From Streptomyces sp. LHD-70 (GTDB lineage: Bacteria; Actinomycetota; Actinomycetes; Streptomycetales; Streptomycetaceae), in contig NZ_JAVIFW010000001.1 of NCBI RefSeq assembly GCF_031157275.1, positions 1 through 64,000 on the forward strand: 64,000 bases of DNA. Reading direction: 5' to 3'. The notes beneath the pieces are model-generated. The model ran no database searches. It saw nothing but the letters and a program-made list of their open reading frames with translations, and was not told where the DNA came from. Below are positions 10,784-18,762 of the stretch, in pieces. Both the position numbers and the translations under genes were made by a program. Numbering within the stretch: position 1 is the stretch's first letter; every line of letters begins with the position of its first letter.

Positions 10784-10911
10784 TGATGGCATGACAGGGA
10801 TATGCGGTGCGCGCGCCTTCATAGGATGCCGGGCGTAACTCACGGGGCAGTTGATGCTGCTGGCGGGACCGAACCCCCCATGTGAACGGGTCCCGCCCGG
10901 AGGGGAATTCA

Positions 10912-12321
10912 GTGTTTTCTTCGTTCTCAGTACGTCGTCGCGGTGCCGCTCGCCGCACCGTCGCGGCACTCGTGTCCGGTCTCGTCGTGGCCGGCGCGAC
11001 CCTGGGCGCGAGCCCGGCTGTCGCCGACGACGCCCCGCAGCACCAGGGCGGTGCGACCGCGACCCTGGGCGGGCTGAAGACCTACGGCCAGGCCGTCATA
11101 CGCGACGGCGGCGAGCAGCAGCGCATAGCCGCAGGGCTCTTCGAGATGGCCGTGGACGACGGCGGCATGCTCCAGACGTACTGCATCGACGTCCACAACC
11201 CGACGCAGAAGGACGCGAAATACCAGGAGACCCCCTGGAGCGCGACCTCGCTGAACGGCAACCCGCAGGCGGGCAAGATCCGTTGGATCCTGCAGAACTC
11301 CTACCCGCAGGTGAACGACCTGGCGGCGCTCGCCAAGAAGGCCGGTGCCCGTGGCCTGACCGAGCAGGCCGCGGCATCCGGCACCCAGGTCGCCATCTGG
11401 CGCTACTCCGACGAAGCCGACGTCGAGGCCCTCGACCCGCAGGCCGAGAAGCTCGCCGACTACCTGGAGAAGAACGCCCGGGACCTGCCCGAGCCCAAGG
11501 CGTCCCTGAGCCTGGACCCGCCGGCCGTGTCGGGCAGGTCCGGCGAGCGGATCGGTCCCGTCACCGTGCGGACCAACGCGCAGAGCGTCACCGTGGCCCC
11601 GCCCGCGGACGCCGCGGCCAGCGGTGTGCGCATCGTGGGCAAGGACGGCGAGCCCCGCACCACCGCCGCCAACGGGCACCAGCTCTACTTCGACGTGCCC
11701 GAGGACGCCGAGGCCGGGACGGCCGCGCTGACCCTGCAGGCCTCGACCACCGTGCCCGTCGGCCGGGCCTTCGCGTCCGAGACGAGGAGCCAGACGCAGA
11801 TCCTCGCCGGGTCCAGCGAGTCCACCGTGTCGGCGACGGCCACGGCGCACTGGGCCGACAAGGGTGCGATACCCGCGCTGTCCGCACAGCGGAACTGCGC
11901 CAAGGGCGGCGTGGACATCACCGCGGCGAACAAGGGCGACGAGCCGTTCACGTTCGAGCTGATGGGCGCCAAGCACACCATCGCCGCCGGTGACGTGCAG
12001 ACGGTCACGATCCCGCTGCAGGAGGACCAGGCCTACGACTTCACGATCACCGGCCCGAACGGCTACGAGAAGCGCTTCAAGGGCGTCCTCGACTGCCGGA
12101 CCGCAGGCAGCTCCGGCGGCGACAGCGCCTCCCCGGCGCCGCAGCCCAGCCCGGCCTCCGCGGGCGGCACCGGCGCGAACGACGGCCCGGACCTGGCCGA
12201 GACCGGCAGCTCCAACGCCACCCCGATGATCGCGGGCATAGCCATCGTGCTGGTCGTCGTCGGCGGCGGAGCGGTCTTCCTGCTCCGCAAGAAGAAGGAC
12301 GGGGCGGGCGAGAGCGAGTAG
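10912..12321 (+). CDS. TQXA thioester-domain surface protein with LAETG sortase signal
   Basis: 469 residues from GTG 10912 (GGAGGGG 6 bases upstream). A basic N-terminus and signal peptide end near residue 38 (SPAVA-DD). The N-terminal TQXA domain has the Cys in TYCIDVHNP (about residue 90) and the TQVA motif near 158. In Gram-positive adhesins these two residues form an internal thioester that can bond covalently to host or surface amines. Ig-like beta regions follow, then a Pro/Ser/Gly linker, LAETG at about 428-432, a hydrophobic helix and a KKKK-type tail. LAXTG is the signal used by class E sortases in Streptomyces. Likely a covalently anchored hyphal surface adhesin. Confidence 0.9.
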   Translation: MFSSFSVRRRGAARRTVAALVSGLVVAGATLGASPAVADDAPQHQGGATATLGGLKTYGQAVIRDGGEQQRIAAGLFEMAVDDGGMLQTYCIDVHNPTQKDAKYQETPWSATSLNGNPQAGKIRWILQNSYPQVNDLAALAKKAGARGLTEQAAASGTQVAIWRYSDEADVEALDPQAEKLADYLEKNARDLPEPKASLSLDPPAVSGRSGERIGPVTVRTNAQSVTVAPPADAAASGVRIVGKDGEPRTTAANGHQLYFDVPEDAEAGTAALTLQASTTVPVGRAFASETRSQTQILAGSSESTVSATATAHWADKGAIPALSAQRNCAKGGVDITAANKGDEPFTFELMGAKHTIAAGDVQTVTIPLQEDQAYDFTITGPNGYEKRFKGVLDCRTAGSSGGDSASPAPQPSPASAGGTGANDGPDLAETGSSNATPMIAGIAIVLVVVGGGAVFLLRKKKDGAGESE

Positions 12322-12345
12322 TGCCCATGTGACTCTCCGAGCACA

Positions 12346-12376
12346 GCGGCCCCGACGCACTCGCGTACGGGGCCGC
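12346..12376 (+). terminator. hairpin terminator after surface-protein gene
   Basis: GCGGCCCCG (12346-12354) and CGGGGCCGC (12368-12376) form a perfect 9-bp GC stem with a 13-base loop, 24 bases after the stop codon. There is a short T-run (GTTTGG) just downstream. Confidence 0.75.
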
Positions 12377-12550
12377 CGTGTTTGGCGTGCACCGGGCTCG
12401 TGTACGTGCGACCGGCGGCCGAGACCCCACGGCCGCCCCTTTGCTCCCGGTTCGCCCGGAGGCCGGTCCGATACCGGTTTCCGCCTGGCGGTGGCCGTCA
12501 GGCAAGATGGGGTGTATCTGCCCACTTCCAGTTCTGCCGGACGGTTTCTC

Positions 12551-14215
12551 TTGGCTGAGTACATCTACACGATGCGCAAGACGCGCAAGGCGCACGGCGA
12601 CAAGGTGATCCTTGACGACGTCACGCTGAGCTTCCTCCCCGGCGCGAAGATCGGTGTGGTCGGTCCGAACGGTGCCGGTAAGTCGACCGTTCTGAAGATC
12701 ATGGCCGGTCTGGAGCAGCCGTCGAACGGTGACGCGTTCCTCTCGCCCGGTTACAGCGTCGGCATCCTCCTGCAGGAGCCCCCGCTGAACGAGGAGAAGA
12801 CCGTCCTCGAGAACGTGCAGGAGGGCGTCTCCGAGACCAAGGGCAAGCTCGACCGGTTCAACGAGATCGCCGAGCAGATGGCGACCGAGTACACCGACGA
12901 GCTGATGGAGGAGATGGGCAAGCTCCAGGAGGACCTCGACCACGCCAACGCCTGGGACCTCGACGCCCAGCTCGAGCAGGCCATGGACGCCCTCGGCTGC
13001 CCGCCCGGCGACTGGCCGGTCACCAACCTCTCCGGTGGTGAGAAGCGCCGCGTCGCCCTGTGCAAGCTGCTGCTCGAAGCCCCCGACCTGCTCCTCCTCG
13101 ACGAGCCCACCAACCACCTGGACGCCGAGTCCGTGCAGTGGCTGGAGGCGCACCTCGCCAAGTACGCCGGCACCGTCGTCGCCATCACCCACGACCGGTA
13201 CTTCCTGGACAACGTCGCGGGCTGGATCCTGGAGCTCGACCGCGGCCGCGCCATCGGCTACGAGGGCAACTACTCCACGTACCTCGAGACCAAGCAGACC
13301 CGTCTCAAGGTCGAGGGCCAGAAGGACGCCAAGCGCGCCAAGCGGCTCAAGGAAGAGCTCGAGTGGGTGCGGTCCAACGCCAAGGGCCGGCAGGCCAAGT
13401 CCAAGGCGCGCCTTGCCCGTTACGAGGAGATGGCCGCCGAGGCGGACAAGATGCGGAAGCTGGACTTCGAGGAGATCCAGATCCCGCCGGGCCCGCGCCT
13501 GGGCAGTGTCGTCGTCGAGGTCAACAACCTCACCAAGGGCTTCGGCGACAAGCTCCTCATCGACAACCTGAGCTTCACGCTGCCCCGCAACGGCATCGTG
13601 GGCGTCATCGGTCCGAACGGCGCGGGCAAGACCACGCTGTTCAAGATGATCCAGGGGTTCGAGACGCCCGACTCCGGCGAGATCAAGGTCGGCGACACGG
13701 TCAAGATCTCCTACGTCGACCAGTCCCGCGGCAACATCGACCCGAAGAAGACGCTGTGGGCCGTCGTCTCGGACGAGCTGGACTACATCAACGTCGGCCA
13801 GGTCGAGATGCCGTCGCGTGCGTACGTCTCGGCCTTCGGCTTCAAGGGCCCGGACCAGCAGAAGCCGGCCGGTGTGCTCTCCGGCGGTGAGCGCAACCGC
13901 CTGAACCTCGCGCTCACCCTCAAGCAGGGCGGCAACCTGCTGCTCCTCGACGAGCCGACCAACGACCTGGACGTCGAGACCCTGTCCTCCCTGGAGAACG
14001 CGCTGCTCGAGTTCCCGGGTGCCGCGGTGGTCGTCTCCCACGACCGCTGGTTCCTGGACCGAGTCGCGACGCACATCCTGGCGTACGAGGGCGACTCCAG
14101 GTGGTTCTGGTTCGAGGGCAACTTCGAGTCGTACGAGAAGAACAAGATCGAGCGGCTCGGTCCGGACGCGGCGCGCCCGCACCGTGCCACGTACAAGAAG
14201 CTCACCCGGGGCTGA
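12551..14215 (+). CDS. ettA: energy-dependent translational throttle protein EttA (ABC-F)
   Basis: 554 residues from TTG 12551, giving the family N-terminus MAEYIYTMRK; the longer frame is not believed. Two ABC cassettes: first Walker A GPNGAGKST, signature NLSGGEKRR, Walker B LLLLDEPTNHLD; second Walker A GPNGAGKTT, signature LSGGERNR, Walker B LLLLDEPTNDLD. The arm and the inter-domain linker of ABC-F proteins are present and there is no membrane domain. EttA binds the ribosomal E site and gates entry into elongation according to ATP/ADP. The length is typical of the family. A thioesterase gene follows 6 bases after the stop. Confidence 0.95.
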   Translation: MAEYIYTMRKTRKAHGDKVILDDVTLSFLPGAKIGVVGPNGAGKSTVLKIMAGLEQPSNGDAFLSPGYSVGILLQEPPLNEEKTVLENVQEGVSETKGKLDRFNEIAEQMATEYTDELMEEMGKLQEDLDHANAWDLDAQLEQAMDALGCPPGDWPVTNLSGGEKRRVALCKLLLEAPDLLLLDEPTNHLDAESVQWLEAHLAKYAGTVVAITHDRYFLDNVAGWILELDRGRAIGYEGNYSTYLETKQTRLKVEGQKDAKRAKRLKEELEWVRSNAKGRQAKSKARLARYEEMAAEADKMRKLDFEEIQIPPGPRLGSVVVEVNNLTKGFGDKLLIDNLSFTLPRNGIVGVIGPNGAGKTTLFKMIQGFETPDSGEIKVGDTVKISYVDQSRGNIDPKKTLWAVVSDELDYINVGQVEMPSRAYVSAFGFKGPDQQKPAGVLSGGERNRLNLALTLKQGGNLLLLDEPTNDLDVETLSSLENALLEFPGAAVVVSHDRWFLDRVATHILAYEGDSRWFWFEGNFESYEKNKIERLGPDAARPHRATYKKLTRG

Positions 14216-14221
14216 GCGCCA

Positions 14222-14653
14222 GTGGCTCGGCACATCTACAGCTGCCCCCTTCGCTGGTCGGACATGGACGCCTTCGGGCACGTCAACAACGTCGTCTTCC
14301 TGCGGTACTTGGAAGAGGCGCGGATCGACTTCATGTTCCGGCTCGCGCCGGGCGACGGATCGCCCTCGTTCTCCGGGGGCTCCGTCGTCGCGCGGCACGA
14401 GATCGACTACGTACGGCCGTTGGTGCACCGCCATGAGCCGGTGACCATCGAGTCGTGGGTGACGAAGATCAGCGCGGCCTCGCTCACGATCGCGTACGAG
14501 GTGAAGGACCCGGACCAGGTGTACGTCCGGGCCTCGACGATCGTCGTGCCCTTCGACCTGGAGGCGCAGCGGCCGCGGCGGATCACCGCGGAGGAGAAGT
14601 CCTACCTCCTGGAGTACATGGACGACTCGGCTCCGGGGGCGCTTGCCGCATGA
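14222..14653 (+). CDS. YbgC/FadM-type acyl-CoA thioesterase (hotdog fold)
   Basis: 143 residues from GTG 14222, only 6 bases after ettA. The 4-hydroxybenzoyl-CoA-thioesterase signature is clear: RWSDMDAFGHVNNVVFLRYLEEAR, where the Asp of the SDMDAFGHVNN loop is the catalytic acid in this family. The chain is a single hotdog domain with the central helix and beta-sheet. Its likely role is hydrolysis of acyl-CoA or acyl-ACP; substrate unknown. The stop overlaps the next ATG (ATGA), which implies translational coupling in an ettA operon. Confidence 0.88.
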   Translation: MARHIYSCPLRWSDMDAFGHVNNVVFLRYLEEARIDFMFRLAPGDGSPSFSGGSVVARHEIDYVRPLVHRHEPVTIESWVTKISAASLTIAYEVKDPDQVYVRASTIVVPFDLEAQRPRRITAEEKSYLLEYMDDSAPGALAA

Positions 14654-15327
14654 CGGCTCCGCCGTTGCGTTTCGCCGACGCCGGGGAGGCGGCCGACCTG
14701 GCCGCCTTCCTGGCCCGGCTCATCCACTACGACAAGGCCGCGGCCGTGCGGCTGCAGGCCGGCGGTGGGGCGCTCGCCGTGTTCGGGCGGCCGCCGTCCT
14801 TCGAGGTGCTCGCCATCCGCGCGGCCCGGCTCGCGGAGCCGACCGAGCTCGATGTGACCGTCTCGGCGGGTGAACTCCTCGAAGGGATCGACGAGTCGGC
14901 GGGTACGGCCACCGTGCCCGAGGCCGTCACCGGGCCGCCGTGGGCCGGTGTGCTGCCCCCGCGCGGCGGCTGGCAGCAGCTCCCCGGGCTGCCCGGACTC
15001 GACGCCGTGCGTCGGGCCGTGGGCGTCGCGGTCGGTGAATTCCGCGCGCGTACCGAGGAGTTGGACCCGGAGAAGCGCACCCGCGGCGAGCTGGACCGGA
15101 TCGGCCGGGAGATCTGGTCGCGGCCGGTCGGCGACACCGAACTGCCGGTGCGGGCCGCGCACGCCGCGCAGGCGCTCGGCTTTCTGCGCCCCGGGGCCTT
15201 CGCGGCGGGACCGGAGAGCGGGCCCACGCTGCTCGCCTCGGGCGCGTGGCTGCGGCTGCGCACGCCGTACGGCTCGATCGCCGTGCGCAGGGCGGGAGTT
15301 GGGGCGTTGAGCGTTACGCCGACCTAG
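14650..15327 (+). CDS. conserved hypothetical protein, translationally coupled to thioesterase
   Basis: 225 residues from ATG 14650, overlapping the thioesterase stop by 4 bases. It is soluble, alpha/beta and Ala/Leu/Arg-rich, with no signal peptide or TM. The first 70 residues (FADAGEAADLAAFLARLIHYDKAAAVRLQ) form helices and a strand, and a second helical half contains PEKRTRGELDRIGREIW. I recognise no catalytic motif. Its position in the ettA-thioesterase operon is the only functional clue. Confidence 0.8.
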   Translation: MTAPPLRFADAGEAADLAAFLARLIHYDKAAAVRLQAGGGALAVFGRPPSFEVLAIRAARLAEPTELDVTVSAGELLEGIDESAGTATVPEAVTGPPWAGVLPPRGGWQQLPGLPGLDAVRRAVGVAVGEFRARTEELDPEKRTRGELDRIGREIWSRPVGDTELPVRAAHAAQALGFLRPGAFAAGPESGPTLLASGAWLRLRTPYGSIAVRRAGVGALSVTPT

Positions 15328-15349
15328 GTCTCACGTTGTCCGTACCGCG

Positions 15350-15403
15350 CTCTGGTACGGGGCTCGGGTCCTGGGGGCTCTGGTACGGGCTCGGGTCCTG
15401 GGG
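15350..15403. repeat. two-copy 26-27-bp tandem repeat
   Basis: Copy one at 15350-15376 and copy two at 15378-15403 share CTCTGGTACGGG-CTCGGGTCCTGGGG and differ by one G. They lie in the convergent intergenic region just before a terminator hairpin. Confidence 0.65.
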
Positions 15404-15494
15404 CTGCCGCCCCAGACCCCGCTTCATCGCCCTTCGGGCTCGTCCTCGAACTCCCCAGCCTTCGGCCGGGAGGTGCCCCCGGACGGGCTGAGAT
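15398..15494. terminator. convergent-gene terminator hairpin plus Streptomyces 3' repeat
   Basis: CTGGGGC (15398-15404) and GCCCCAG (15409-15415) form a 7-bp stem with loop TGCC. Next comes GCCCTTCGGGC (15429-15439) and a longer element running through CTCGTCCTCGAACTCC to CGGACGGGCTGAGAT (about 15494). It resembles a dispersed intergenic element common after Streptomyces genes; related sequence occurs at 37426-37454 and 61242-61283. Confidence 0.6.
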
Positions 15495-15506
15495 GCGCCG
15501 GGAGCG

Positions 15507-15911
15507 TCACCCCGCCGTGTTCACCATCGAGGCGGCTGCGTACGTCAGGTAGTTCCAGAGCGTGCGCTCGTGCTCCTCGGAGAGGTTCAGCGCCTCGACC
15601 GCCACTCGCATGTGCTTCAGCCACGCGTCGTGCGCGGCCTGGTTCACGGTGAACGGGGCGTGCCGCATGCGCAGACGGGGGTGGCCGCGGTTGTCGCTGT
15701 ACGTGCGGGGGCCACCCCAGTACTGCATCAGGAAGAGCGCGAGCCGCTCCTCCGCCGGGCCCAGATCCTCCTCCGGGTACATCGGCCGAAGCAGCGGGTC
15801 CTCGGCGACGCCCTGGTAGAAGAGGTGCACCAGGCGCCGGAAGGTCTCCTCGCCGCCGACCTGCTCGTAAAACGTCTCGTCCTGAAGCGTGCCGCGCGGA
15901 ATCTCCATCAC
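15507..15911 (-). CDS. glbO: truncated haemoglobin, group II (GlbO-like)
   Basis: 134 residues from GTG 15911, or 133 from the ATG immediately after. A single 2/2 globin domain: B-helix FYQGVAEDPLLRPMYP, the CD/E region with ERLALFLMQYWGGP, the proximal His in MRHAPFTV, and the group II/III Trp (G8) in HDAWLKHM. Family members bind O2 or NO and support respiration or NO detoxification at the membrane. It stands alone between convergent and divergent neighbours. Confidence 0.93.
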   Translation of the reverse strand: MMEIPRGTLQDETFYEQVGGEETFRRLVHLFYQGVAEDPLLRPMYPEEDLGPAEERLALFLMQYWGGPRTYSDNRGHPRLRMRHAPFTVNQAAHDAWLKHMRVAVEALNLSEEHERTLWNYLTYAAASMVNTAG

Positions 15912-15970
15912 CCGTCCATCGTCTCAGACACGGCGACCGAGGACCCCAGGCCTAGGACTTCCCCCGTCAG

Positions 15971-16009
15971 GTCCCTGCGTCGGGTCCCTGCGTCGGGTCC
16001 CTGCGTCGG
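15971..16009. repeat. 13-bp tandem repeat, three exact copies
   Basis: GTCCCTGCGTCGG occurs three times back to back (15971, 15984, 15997) in the divergent gap between the globin and methyltransferase genes. It could be neutral slippage or a multi-copy regulatory element. Confidence 0.75.
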
Positions 16010-16047
16010 GTCTCGCCTCCGGGGGGATATCGCAGGACAGTGGGGAC

Positions 16048-17046
16048 ATGGGAGCCGAGCTGCCGCAGGAGACGCCCGCCGTGCACGCCGTCGATGCCGT
16101 GCGGGCGGCCGCGGCGCGGGCCGGGCTTGTGCGGGAGATCGAGGCGAGCGGCGCCTTCGCGTCCGACCCGGCCTGGCGGGAGGCGTTCGAGGAGGTGCCG
16201 CGGCATCTGTTCGTGCCGTACTACTACGTCGGTACGGCGGAGGGGTACGAGCGGCTGTGGGGCGAGGACGCCGATCCGGGCCGCCGGGAGCGCTGGCTGC
16301 GCGGGGCGTACGCGGACGAGCCGCTGGCCACGCGCGTGCGCGACGGGGAGCTGATCTCGTCCAGCAGCCAGCCGTCCCTGATGGCGCAGATGCTCGCGGA
16401 CCTCGCCGTACGGGACGGGGACGCGGTCCTGGAGATCGGCGCCGGGACCGGTTACAACGCGGCGCTGCTCGCCCATCGCCTCGGCGACGCGCTGGTCACG
16501 ACGGTCGATCTGGACCCGGAGATCACCGAGTCCGCCCGCCGGCACCTCGCGGCGGCGGGCCGGCGCCCGAGGGTGGTCACCGGGGACGGGGCGCGCGGCT
16601 GCCCGGAGCACGCGCCGTACGACCGGATCATCGCGACCTGCACTCTGGAGACGGTGCCGCGGGCGTGGCTCGCGCAGTGCAGGCCGGGGGCGCGGATCCT
16701 GGCGCCGATGGCCACGGGCCTGATCCTGCTCGAGGTTGAGGACGGGGAGCACGCGGAGGGGCGGTTCCTGCACACGCCCGCGTACTTCGTGCCGCTGCGC
16801 GGCGGGGGCCGGGAGGAGCACCGGATGGGGCTCACCGGCGGGCTGCCGCGGCGGGCGCTGCACAGCGAGCTGTTCCGCTTCCTGCTGACGCTGACCCGGG
16901 ACGTGCTCGACCCGCACGAGGCGCTCGCGCTCTGGCGGCGCGAGGGCAAACCGTCGCGGGAACGGTTCGGGGTCACGGTGAGCGGCTCCGACGTATGGGC
17001 CTGGCTGGATGATCCAACCGGCCCGTACGCCTGGCCGCTTCCGTGA
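16048..17046 (+). CDS. protein-L-isoaspartate O-methyltransferase-like SAM methyltransferase
   Basis: 332 residues from ATG 16048 (GGGGAC upstream). The N-terminus carries the PCMT-type sequence VPRHLFVPYYY, then SSSSQPSLMAQML and the SAM-binding motif I EIGAGTGYNAALLA, with acidic motif II TTVDLDPEI. PCMT repairs isoaspartyl damage, but this group is longer than classical PCMT (about 220 residues), with 100 extra C-terminal residues. In actinomycetes, long PCMT homologues also act as peptide-tailoring methyltransferases or regulators. No precursor peptide is adjacent, so a repair or unknown methylation role is the default. Confidence 0.85.
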   Translation: MGAELPQETPAVHAVDAVRAAAARAGLVREIEASGAFASDPAWREAFEEVPRHLFVPYYYVGTAEGYERLWGEDADPGRRERWLRGAYADEPLATRVRDGELISSSSQPSLMAQMLADLAVRDGDAVLEIGAGTGYNAALLAHRLGDALVTTVDLDPEITESARRHLAAAGRRPRVVTGDGARGCPEHAPYDRIIATCTLETVPRAWLAQCRPGARILAPMATGLILLEVEDGEHAEGRFLHTPAYFVPLRGGGREEHRMGLTGGLPRRALHSELFRFLLTLTRDVLDPHEALALWRREGKPSRERFGVTVSGSDVWAWLDDPTGPYAWPLP

Positions 17047-17073
17047 CCCCGGACGGTCCTGCTGTGCGCTCCG

Positions 17074-18726
17074 TCAGCCGCGCCGGACCGTGATCGTCGT
17101 CCAGGCGCCGACGTGCACGCGGTCGCCGTCCTGCAGCGGTACGGGGACGAACGGCTGGATCGGGTCCTCGCCGCCGTTGACCGTGGTGCCGTTGGTGGAG
17201 TTCTGGTCGACGACCGCCCAGCTGCCGTCCGGCTGCTGCACCAGGACCGCGTGCTGGTGCGAGACGCCCGGGTCCTCCGGCGGCACCGACAGATCGATGT
17301 CGGGGGTGTCACCGGTGGAGTGGCGGCGGCGGCCGATCGTGAGCTGGTTGCCGACCAGCTGACGCTGCTGCTCCGGGGAGTACGCGGGCAGGTTGAGGCT
17401 GGAGGCCTCGGGGCCGCTGCGGTGCATCATCGCCATGAAGTACTCGCGGTCGGGACCGATCGTGGCCGTCCAGCCCGCGGGCGCCTGGTTCTGCGGCGGG
17501 AAGCCGGGGCCCTGGCCGGGACCGGGCTGGCCGTGCAGACCGGGGCCGCCGGACTGACCCTGCGGACCCGGCTGGCCCAGACCCGGCTGGCCCGGACCCG
17601 GCTGACCCTGATCGGGGAAGCCCTGGCCCGGGAAGCCCTGGTCTGGGAAGCCCTGCTCTGGGAATCCCTGGCCAGGACCGCCGGGTCCGCCAGGACCCTG
17701 GTCCGGGAAGCCGGGCTGCGGCGGGGCCGGGGCGGGAGCCGGAGGTGCCGGCGGCGCCATGGACTCCTGCGGGGACGGCGGGGCCTGGCCTGACGGCGGC
17801 GGGATCATCCAGTCGTCGTTGCCACCGAGGTTCGGCGGAGGCGGCGGCGACTGCGGACCCCCCTGCGGGAAGCCGGGCGGCGGGCCCTGCTGCGGACCGG
17901 GACCGCCTTGGGGGCCGGGCCCACCCTGAGGGCCACCGTGCGGAGCGTCGGGGAAGCCGGGCGGCAGACCCTGCTGCGGACCGGGACCGCCCTGCGGGCC
18001 GGGCCCACCGAGCGCACCGGGACCGCCCTGCGAGGCATCCGGGAAGCCGGGCGGCGGACCCTGCTGAGGACCGCCCTGCGGGCCGGGCCCACCGAGCGAA
18101 CCCTGAGGACCGGGACCGCCCTGAGACATGTCCGGGAAGCCGGGCGGCGGTGGACCCTGCATGCCCTGCGGAGCCTGGGGTGCCTGAGGTGCCTGCGGAG
18201 CCGGGGGCTGCTGCGGGCCGCCCTGCATCGGCGGAGGCGGAGGCGACGGCATCGACGGCATCGACGCGTCCGGCTGCAGCGGCTCCGCCGGGCGGTTCAT
18301 CTGCGAGGGCCGCGAGCTCGTGTACTCACCGCCGCCGGACGGCGGTCCTGCCTGCGCGAAGCCGGGCGGCAGGTTCAGGCCAGGCGCCGGCGGGGCCGGG
18401 GGCGCGGGTGCGAACGACGTCGCGGTGTTGGTGAGGAAGTTCCACCGGCACTCCTCGCAGAACGGGGCGTTCGCCTCGCGCGGGGTGTTGCACTGCGGGC
18501 AGCTCTCCTGCGGGCCTCCGGCACCCGGCTGCGGGTAGCCGTACCCACCGCCGGGGGCGGGCGGGCCGGCCTGCTGCTGCGGGTAGCCGTAACCACCGGC
18601 CGCCGGGGGCGGCGGGGGCGGCGGAGGCATCGCACCGGCCGGCGCGCCTGCTCCTGCCATGCGTTGGCCGCAGACCTCGCACCAGTCGTCGGAACCCGAC
18701 TGGTGTCCGTTCGGGCAGGTCGGCAT
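17074..18726 (-). CDS. zinc-ribbon, Pro/Gly-repeat, FHA-domain protein (phosphothreonine reader)
   Basis: 550 residues from ATG 18726 (GGGGAG upstream). Two short zinc ribbons come first (CPNG...CEVCG near 4-20; CPQC...CEEC near 85-105). They are followed by about 330 residues of Pro/Gly/Gln repeats of GPQGGPGPQQGPPPGFPD type. The last 95 residues are an FHA domain: TIGRRRHS, SVSHQHAVL-like VSHQHAVL, and STNGTTVNG, with the phosphothreonine-binding Arg/Ser/Asn positions present. It is the last gene of an operon holding PknG and a PP2C phosphatase, so it is the likely phospho-dependent output, an analogue of mycobacterial GarA though far larger. That role is inference. Confidence 0.88.
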   Translation of the reverse strand: MPTCPNGHQSGSDDWCEVCGQRMAGAGAPAGAMPPPPPPPPAAGGYGYPQQQAGPPAPGGGYGYPQPGAGGPQESCPQCNTPREANAPFCEECRWNFLTNTATSFAPAPPAPPAPGLNLPPGFAQAGPPSGGGEYTSSRPSQMNRPAEPLQPDASMPSMPSPPPPPMQGGPQQPPAPQAPQAPQAPQGMQGPPPPGFPDMSQGGPGPQGSLGGPGPQGGPQQGPPPGFPDASQGGPGALGGPGPQGGPGPQQGLPPGFPDAPHGGPQGGPGPQGGPGPQQGPPPGFPQGGPQSPPPPPNLGGNDDWMIPPPSGQAPPSPQESMAPPAPPAPAPAPPQPGFPDQGPGGPGGPGQGFPEQGFPDQGFPGQGFPDQGQPGPGQPGLGQPGPQGQSGGPGLHGQPGPGQGPGFPPQNQAPAGWTATIGPDREYFMAMMHRSGPEASSLNLPAYSPEQQRQLVGNQLTIGRRRHSTGDTPDIDLSVPPEDPGVSHQHAVLVQQPDGSWAVVDQNSTNGTTVNGGEDPIQPFVPVPLQDGDRVHVGAWTTITVRRG

Positions 18727-18762
18727 GTCGGCGCTCCCCCTCTCCTTCACTCCTGCAGGTTC

